64,000 bases of DNA from JACVRW01 sp963716215. GTDB taxonomy: Bacteria; Actinomycetota; Thermoleophilia; Solirubrobacterales; Thermoleophilaceae. Both the position numbers and the translations under genes were made by a program. The DNA lies in contig OY970298.1 in NCBI GenBank assembly GCA_963716215.1, positions 1,922,001 through 1,986,000 of the forward strand, read 5' to 3'. This document shows, piece after piece, positions 59,438 to 64,000 of the stretch (position 1 is the first letter of the stretch; each line of letters opens with the position of its first letter). Under the pieces are notes generated by a model. That model worked only from the letters and a program-made list of their open reading frames with translations, was not told the origin of the DNA and ran no database searches.

Positions 59438-60817
59438 CTAGAACAGCTGCAGGTACCGGTCGACCTCCCACTGCGTCACCACGTCGTGCCACTCGCGGAA
59501 CTCGCGCTGCTTGACGCGCACGAAGTAGTCCACGTAGTCCTCTTTGGGGGTCGTGCCCAGCGCGGCGCGCATCACGTCGTCGGCTTCGAGCTCGCGGGTC
59601 GCGTCGAGCAGCGTGGCCGGCAGCAGTTCCACGCCCAGCTTCTGCCGCTCGGCCTCGGTCACCTCGTGCAGGTTGAGCTCGGTCGTCGGGTCGCCCGGGT
59701 CGAGCCCGCGCTCGATGCCGTCGAGCCCGGCGGCCAGCGTCACCGCGGCGGCCAGGTACGGGTTGCAGGAGCCGTCGATCGTCCGGTCCTCCACGCGGCC
59801 CGGGCCCGGCACGCGCAGCATCTGTGTGCGGTTGTTGTAGCCGTAGCTCACGTATACGGGCGCCCAGCTCGCGCCGCTGCGCGAGCCCACCACGAGCCGC
59901 TTGTAAGACGTCACCGTCGGTGCCGTCACCGCGATGTACGCCTTCGCGTGCGCCTTCAGCCCTGCGATGAACTGGTAGCCGGTCTCCGACACGCCCATGC
60001 CGCGCGGGTCGTCCGCGGGGTCGGCCTCGAAGACGTTCTCGTCGTCGCTCCAGAGGCTCATGTGGAAGTGGCAGCCGTTGCCGGTCAGGTGCGAGAACGG
60101 CTTGGGCATGAAGGTGGCGATCAGCCCGCGCTCCTGCGCCAGCGACTCGACCATGTAGCGGAAGAAGACCGCCCGGTCGCAGGTGGTCAGCGCCTCGTCG
60201 AACTCGAAGTTCTGCTCGAACTGGCCGTTCGCGTCCTCGTGGTCGGTCGCGTAGTTGCCCCACCCGAGCGCGGTGATGTAGCGCGCCACCGTCGAGACGA
60301 AGTCGAGGTTGCGCGTGAGGCCGCGCATGTCGTAACAGGGCTGGTCGAGCGTGTCCATCGGGTCGGCCAGCTCGATCGAGCCGTCATCGAGCTTGCGCAC
60401 GAGGAAGTACTCGAGCTCGGCGCCGATCTTGAACTCGAAGCCCATCGACTTGGCCCGCTCGATCTGGCGGCGCAGGATCGTCCGCGGGCAGTACGGCCAT
60501 TCCTCGCCCTCCACGTGCACGTCGCACGCGATCCGCGCGACCCCCGGCCGCCACGGCAGCGGCGTGTACGAGCGCACGTCCGGCATGGCCGCCAGGTCGG
60601 GCTCGTGCGGCCCCTGTCCGATCTCGCCGGCCGCGAAGCCGGCGAACCCCGCGCCGTCTTCCATCAGTCCGTCGAGGTGGGTGGACGGAACGAGCTTCGC
60701 GTTCGGCTTCCCGTGCATGTCGACGAACTGCGCGAACAGGAACTCGATGTCGTTGTCGCTGATGTGCTTGCGGACGTCGTCGAGCGACTCCGGGGCTGTG
60801 AATGGCTTGTCTGTCAT
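59438..60817 (-). CDS. Glutamine synthetase homologue 2
   Basis: A 459-residue type I glutamine synthetase-like enzyme. Blocks: FKIGAELEYFL, ATFMPKPF with TGNGCHFHMSLW, APTVTSYKRLVVGSRSGASWAPVYV, NNRTQMLRVPGPGR and EDRTIDGSCNPYLA. It keeps SYKR, unlike the 49308 enzyme. ATG 60817 is chosen over TTG 60829. It is divergent from a second three-gene glutamate-synthase-like set, so it is probably the paired synthetase of that set. The substrate may be ammonia or an amine. Confidence 0.89.
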   Translation of the reverse strand: MTDKPFTAPESLDDVRKHISDNDIEFLFAQFVDMHGKPNAKLVPSTHLDGLMEDGAGFAGFAAGEIGQGPHEPDLAAMPDVRSYTPLPWRPGVARIACDVHVEGEEWPYCPRTILRRQIERAKSMGFEFKIGAELEYFLVRKLDDGSIELADPMDTLDQPCYDMRGLTRNLDFVSTVARYITALGWGNYATDHEDANGQFEQNFEFDEALTTCDRAVFFRYMVESLAQERGLIATFMPKPFSHLTGNGCHFHMSLWSDDENVFEADPADDPRGMGVSETGYQFIAGLKAHAKAYIAVTAPTVTSYKRLVVGSRSGASWAPVYVSYGYNNRTQMLRVPGPGRVEDRTIDGSCNPYLAAAVTLAAGLDGIERGLDPGDPTTELNLHEVTEAERQKLGVELLPATLLDATRELEADDVMRAALGTTPKEDYVDYFVRVKQREFREWHDVVTQWEVDRYLQLF

Positions 60818-60990
60818 TTGGCGCCGCAAACTACCCTTTTCGACCGGGGGTGGCCAATGTAGTCAGTGCACACCTTTCGACACCGGTAAGTGTGGGACCC
60901 AACAGTGTGGAAAGCGCACATACTGGTTCGCGGAATTGTGCGCCGCCACCTATGGGAGAGCGCTTTGCCCGGCCCTAGACTCGATCGTCT

Positions 60991-61893
60991 ATGTGCGGAA
61001 TCGCCGGGTTGTTCTCGAAGTCAAGCGACGTCAGCGACGGCCTCGGCGGTCACCTGGGCGCGATGCTGCTCCAGCTCAGCGACCGCGGGCCGGACAGCGC
61101 CGGCGTCGCGTTCTACCGCGATCCCGCCCCGGCCGGGTCCTCCAAGGTGTCGCTCTACTCGGCGAATCCCGCGCAGGACTGGAACGTCGTGCGCGAGGGC
61201 CTGGCGCGGGAGTTCGGCGCCGGCGAGCCCGAGCTGCGCGCCAGTCACGCGGTGATCGTGGTCGAGACCGACGCCGAGGCGGCGCAGGACTGGCTGCGTG
61301 AGCACCACCCCGAGCTGCGGGTGATGAGCGCCGGGCAGACGATCGAGATCTTCAAGGAGGCCGGCTCGCCGCGCGAGTTCGTCAAGGCATTCGCGCTCGA
61401 CGAGATCCAGGGCAGCCACGCGCTCGGCCACACGCGGATGGCCACCGAGAGCGCCGTAACGACCGAGCACTCGCACCCGTTCTCGACCGGCCTCGACCTG
61501 TGCTTGGTGCACAACGGCTCGCTCTCTAACCACAACATCCTGCGCCGGCTGCTGCGCCGCGAGGGCATCCGGTTCGAGACCGACAACGACTCCGAGGTCG
61601 CCGCCGGCTACCTCACCTGGCGGATGCGCGAGGGCGCGACGCTCGAGCAGGCGCTCGAGGGCTGCCTCGACGATCTCGACGGCTTCTACACGTTCGCCGT
61701 GGGCACGGCCGACGGCTTCGCGGTCCTGCGCGACCCGATCGCCTGCAAGCCGGCCGTGATGGCCGAGACCGACGACTGGGTCGCGATGGCCTCCGAGTAC
61801 CGCGCGATCGCGGTGCTGCCCGGCGCCGAGAGCGCGACGGTCTGGGAGCCCGAGCCGGGCCGTGTCTACAGCTGGGAGCGGGCACGGGTCTGA
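60991..61893 (+). CDS. Class II glutamine amidotransferase, second module
   Basis: A 300-residue Ntn-hydrolase with Cys2 in MCGIAGLFSK, DRGPDSAGVAFYR, GHTRMATESAVTTEHSHPF and VHNGSLSNHNILRR. It is a diverged version of the 48366 protein and keeps all glutaminase blocks. Its stop overlaps the next ATG (TGATG). It starts the module on the plus strand, divergent from glutamine synthetase 2. Confidence 0.9.
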   Translation: MCGIAGLFSKSSDVSDGLGGHLGAMLLQLSDRGPDSAGVAFYRDPAPAGSSKVSLYSANPAQDWNVVREGLAREFGAGEPELRASHAVIVVETDAEAAQDWLREHHPELRVMSAGQTIEIFKEAGSPREFVKAFALDEIQGSHALGHTRMATESAVTTEHSHPFSTGLDLCLVHNGSLSNHNILRRLLRREGIRFETDNDSEVAAGYLTWRMREGATLEQALEGCLDDLDGFYTFAVGTADGFAVLRDPIACKPAVMAETDDWVAMASEYRAIAVLPGAESATVWEPEPGRVYSWERARV

Positions 61894-62588
61894 TGTCCGC
61901 CGTGGGGGGTGGGCAGGAGGTCGACCTCGGCGTGACGCCGCTGCGCGAGCTGAACGCGTCGCTCCACGCACCCGACGTCGCAGGCACCTGGCGGGTGCTG
62001 AACCCGCGCGGGGCTCACGCGCTCGCGGCGGGCATCGACGCGCCGATCGAGGTCGACGTAGACGGTCACGCGGGTTACTACTGCGCCGGGATGAACAAGC
62101 AGGCCACCGTCCGGGTGCACGGCAACGCCGGGGTGGGGGTGGCCGAGAACATCATGTCCGGGACCGTGGTGGTCGACGGCAACGCCAGCCAGTCCGCCGG
62201 CGCGACCGGGCACGGCGGCCTGGTGTCGATCCGCGGCGACGCTTCCGCCCGCTGCGGCATCTCGATGAAAGGCGTGGACATCGTCGTACGCGGGTCCGTC
62301 GGACACATGAGCGCGTTCATGGCGCAGAAGGGGCGGCTGGTGGTGTGCGGCGACGCCGGCGAGGCGCTCGGCGACTCGATCTACGAGGCGCGCCTGTACG
62401 TGCGCGGCGCCGTGGCCGGGCTGGGCGCCGACTGCATCGAGAAGGAGCTGGCCGACGAGCACCTGGCCGAGCTGGGCGAGCTGCTGAAGGCGGCCGGGAT
62501 CGACGACGTCGAGCCGTCCGAGTTTCGTCGCTACGGATCGGCGCGGCGGCTCTACAACTTCGACGTCGACAACGCGGGGGAGTACTGA
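61893..62588 (+). CDS. GXGXG-motif glutamate synthase-like subunit, second module
   Basis: A 231-residue beta-helix protein like the 47599 protein. Repeats are seen in YYCAGMNKQATVRVHGNAGVG, GHGGLVSIRGDASARCG and VCGDAGEALGDSIYEARLYV. It is shorter by about 30 residues, mostly at the N-terminus. Start and stop overlap its neighbours by one base each, so the module is translated as a unit. Confidence 0.89.
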   Translation: MSAVGGGQEVDLGVTPLRELNASLHAPDVAGTWRVLNPRGAHALAAGIDAPIEVDVDGHAGYYCAGMNKQATVRVHGNAGVGVAENIMSGTVVVDGNASQSAGATGHGGLVSIRGDASARCGISMKGVDIVVRGSVGHMSAFMAQKGRLVVCGDAGEALGDSIYEARLYVRGAVAGLGADCIEKELADEHLAELGELLKAAGIDDVEPSEFRRYGSARRLYNFDVDNAGEY

Positions 62589-63901
62589 TGAGCGGTTGGC
62601 GACCCGGCCTGCGCGAGTCCGCGCTGTTCGACCGCAACACGATCCACGAGATCCAGCGCGCGGCGCGCGAGGGCATCTACGACATCCGCGGCTTCGGGGC
62701 CAAGCGCCCGGTGCCCCACTTCGACGACCTGCTGTTCCTCGGGGCGAGCATGTCGCGCTACCCGCTGGAGGGCTACCGCGAGCGCTGCGACACCGACGTG
62801 ACCGTCGGCGCCCGGCACGCCGCCAACCCGCTGCACCTCGAGATCCCGGTCACGATCGCCGGCATGAGCTTCGGCGCGCTGTCGGCGCCGGCGAAGGAGG
62901 CGCTCGGCCGCGGCGCCAGCGCGGTCGGGACCAGCACGACCACCGGCGACGGGGGCATGACGCCGGAGGAGCGCGAGCACTCGAAGATGCTCGTGTACCA
63001 GCTGCTGCCATCGCGCTACGGGATGAACCCGGACGACCTGCGCCGCGCCGACGCGATCGAGATCGTCGTCGGCCAGGGCGCCAAGCCCGGCGGCGGGGGG
63101 ATGCTGCTCGGTCAGAAGATCTCCGACCGCGTCGCCGAGATGCGCGACCTGCCCAAGGGGATCGACCAGCGCAGCGCGTGCCGGCATCCGGACTGGACCG
63201 GCCCGGACGACCTCGAGATCAAGATCCACGAGCTGCGCGAGATCACTGACTGGCAGAAGCCGATCTTCATCAAGGTGGGCGCCACGCGCCCGTACTTCGA
63301 CGTCGCGCTGGCGGTCAAGGCCGGCGCCGACGCCGTGGTGCTCGACGGTATGCAGGGCGGCACCGCGGCCACGCAGGAGGTGTTCATCGAGCACGTCGGC
63401 ATCCCGACGCTGGCGGCGATCCGGCCCGCCGTCGACGCGCTCCAGGACCTCGACGTGCACCGCGAGGTGCAGCTGATCGTGTCCGGTGGGATCCGCTCGG
63501 GCGCCGACGTGGCGAAGGCGCTGGCGCTGGGCGCGGACGCAGTCTCGATCGGCGTGGCCGCCCTGATCGCGCTCGGCGACAACGCGCCCGAGCTGGACGC
63601 GGAGTACGGCGAGATCGGCGCGGCCGCCGGCTTCTACGACGACTGGCACGAGGGCCGCGACCCGTCGGGCATCTCGACCCAGGACGACGAGCTGGCGGCG
63701 CGCTTCGACGCCGAGCTGGGCGGGCGCCGGCTCGCGAACTACCTGCGCACGATGGTGCTGGAAGCCCAGACGCTGGCGCGCGCCTGCGGCAAGTCGCACC
63801 TGCACAACCTGGAGCCGGAGGACCTGGTGGCGCTGACGCTGGAAGCCAGCGCGATGGCGCGAGTGCCGCTGGCTGGCACGAAGTGGGTGCCCGGGACGTA
63901 G
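62588..63901 (+). CDS. FMN-binding glutamate synthase-like protein lacking the 3Fe-4S cysteines
   Basis: A 437-residue homologue of the 46169 protein. The FMN-domain blocks are kept: GMSFGALSAPAKEALGRGA, GDGGMTPEE, DAVVLDGMQGGTAATQE and VSGGIRSGADVAKALALGAD. In place of CYHCHTGRCPVG it has YDDWHEGRDPSG (about 348-359), so all three cluster ligands are lost and no nearby Cys replaces them. It should still bind FMN but cannot hold the usual cluster, so the electron source or reaction probably differs. Confidence 0.88.
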   Translation: MSGWRPGLRESALFDRNTIHEIQRAAREGIYDIRGFGAKRPVPHFDDLLFLGASMSRYPLEGYRERCDTDVTVGARHAANPLHLEIPVTIAGMSFGALSAPAKEALGRGASAVGTSTTTGDGGMTPEEREHSKMLVYQLLPSRYGMNPDDLRRADAIEIVVGQGAKPGGGGMLLGQKISDRVAEMRDLPKGIDQRSACRHPDWTGPDDLEIKIHELREITDWQKPIFIKVGATRPYFDVALAVKAGADAVVLDGMQGGTAATQEVFIEHVGIPTLAAIRPAVDALQDLDVHREVQLIVSGGIRSGADVAKALALGADAVSIGVAALIALGDNAPELDAEYGEIGAAAGFYDDWHEGRDPSGISTQDDELAARFDAELGGRRLANYLRTMVLEAQTLARACGKSHLHNLEPEDLVALTLEASAMARVPLAGTKWVPGT

Positions 63902-63931
63902 GTGCTGGAGGGCCGCTCGAGGGGGTCGCAC

Positions 63932-63956
63932 GAAACGGGACATATGTTCCCGTTTC
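63932..63956 (+). terminator. Hairpin after the second module
   Basis: GAAACGGGA, seven bases, TCCCGTTTC, followed by TTCAGG, 30 bases beyond the stop codon. A terminator is most likely, though the stem is short and the T-run weak. The remaining bases to 64000 show nothing else. Confidence 0.55.
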
Positions 63957-64000
63957 TTCAGGAAACCCCCGGCGCCCAAGCGGGCGGGCCGCGGCCGCGG

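Noticed and set aside
60830..60990. Possible operator in the space between glutamine synthetase 2 and the second amidotransferase
   Set aside because: TGCACACCTTTC and GAAAGCGCACA are only loosely inverted; symmetry is too weak to call a site or a promoter with confidence.
1..64000. CRISPR array, tRNA or rRNA genes, insertion sequences, prophage genes
   Set aside because: No regularly spaced repeats, cloverleaf-like segments with conserved T-loop, transposase motifs or phage structural genes were found on reading either strand.

Overview
This is a high-GC (roughly 70%) chromosomal window with actinobacterial features: GC-rich third codon positions, frequent GTG starts, an F420-type luciferase-like oxidoreductase and AGGAGG-type ribosome sites. 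The mix of gene families fits Thermoleophilia (Solirubrobacterales-like), but that placement is inference. I saw no rRNA, tRNA, CRISPR array, IS element or phage module, and no gene-free stretch longer than about 300 bases.

Layout. (1) 1-3050: the 3' end of a sedolisin peptidase, a TIM-barrel sugar isomerase and a DMT transporter. (2) 3052-12649: a sugar or polyol catabolic locus. A ROK regulator is divergent from an eight-gene operon: isomerase, Gfo/Idh dehydrogenase, lipoprotein binding protein, ABC ATPase, two permeases, a further isomerase and an SMP-30 lactonase. (3) 12692-18544: a pectinacetylesterase-like lipoprotein; then a compact minus-strand set that looks like an undescribed RiPP system (methyltransferase, 21-residue peptide, hairpin, E1/ThiF adenylyltransferase with a peptide-binding-like N-terminus); then an ECF sigma factor overlapping an ArsR-like regulator, and a flavin monooxygenase. 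(4) 18541-27413: folate cyclodeaminase, PhyH dioxygenase, methyltransferase, flavin reductase, a frameshifted DUF1989-GcvT protein, an acyl-CoA dehydrogenase homologue, a universal stress protein and an APC permease. (5) 27410-43014: accessory and detoxification genes, including MMPL transporter, F420 oxidoreductase, nitrilase, acyl-CoA ligase, SnoaL-like proteins, FUSC protein, TetR/cupin pair, FAD monooxygenase, LuxR-type regulator, ArsR-AHSA1 fusion, VOC protein and aldo/keto reductase.

(6) 43220-63901: an amine and nitrogen region. A seven-gene minus-strand operon holds a glutamine synthetase homologue, three glutamate-synthase-like proteins (amidotransferase, GXGXG, FMN), an unknown 157-residue protein and two sarcosine-oxidase-like flavoproteins. 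A HutC-type regulator, a glyoxylate-type aminotransferase, an ammonium transporter with small membrane proteins and a GAF-PucR activator follow. A second glutamine synthetase plus three-subunit module closes the window; its FMN protein has lost the cysteines of the 3Fe-4S cluster. The combination resembles the N-methylglutamate route of methylated-amine use, but the substrate is not proven. An ACCAATT element occurs in four promoter regions, and a related site lies in a fifth, which may tie the permease, dioxygenase, synthetase, transporter and dehydrogenase genes to one regulator.
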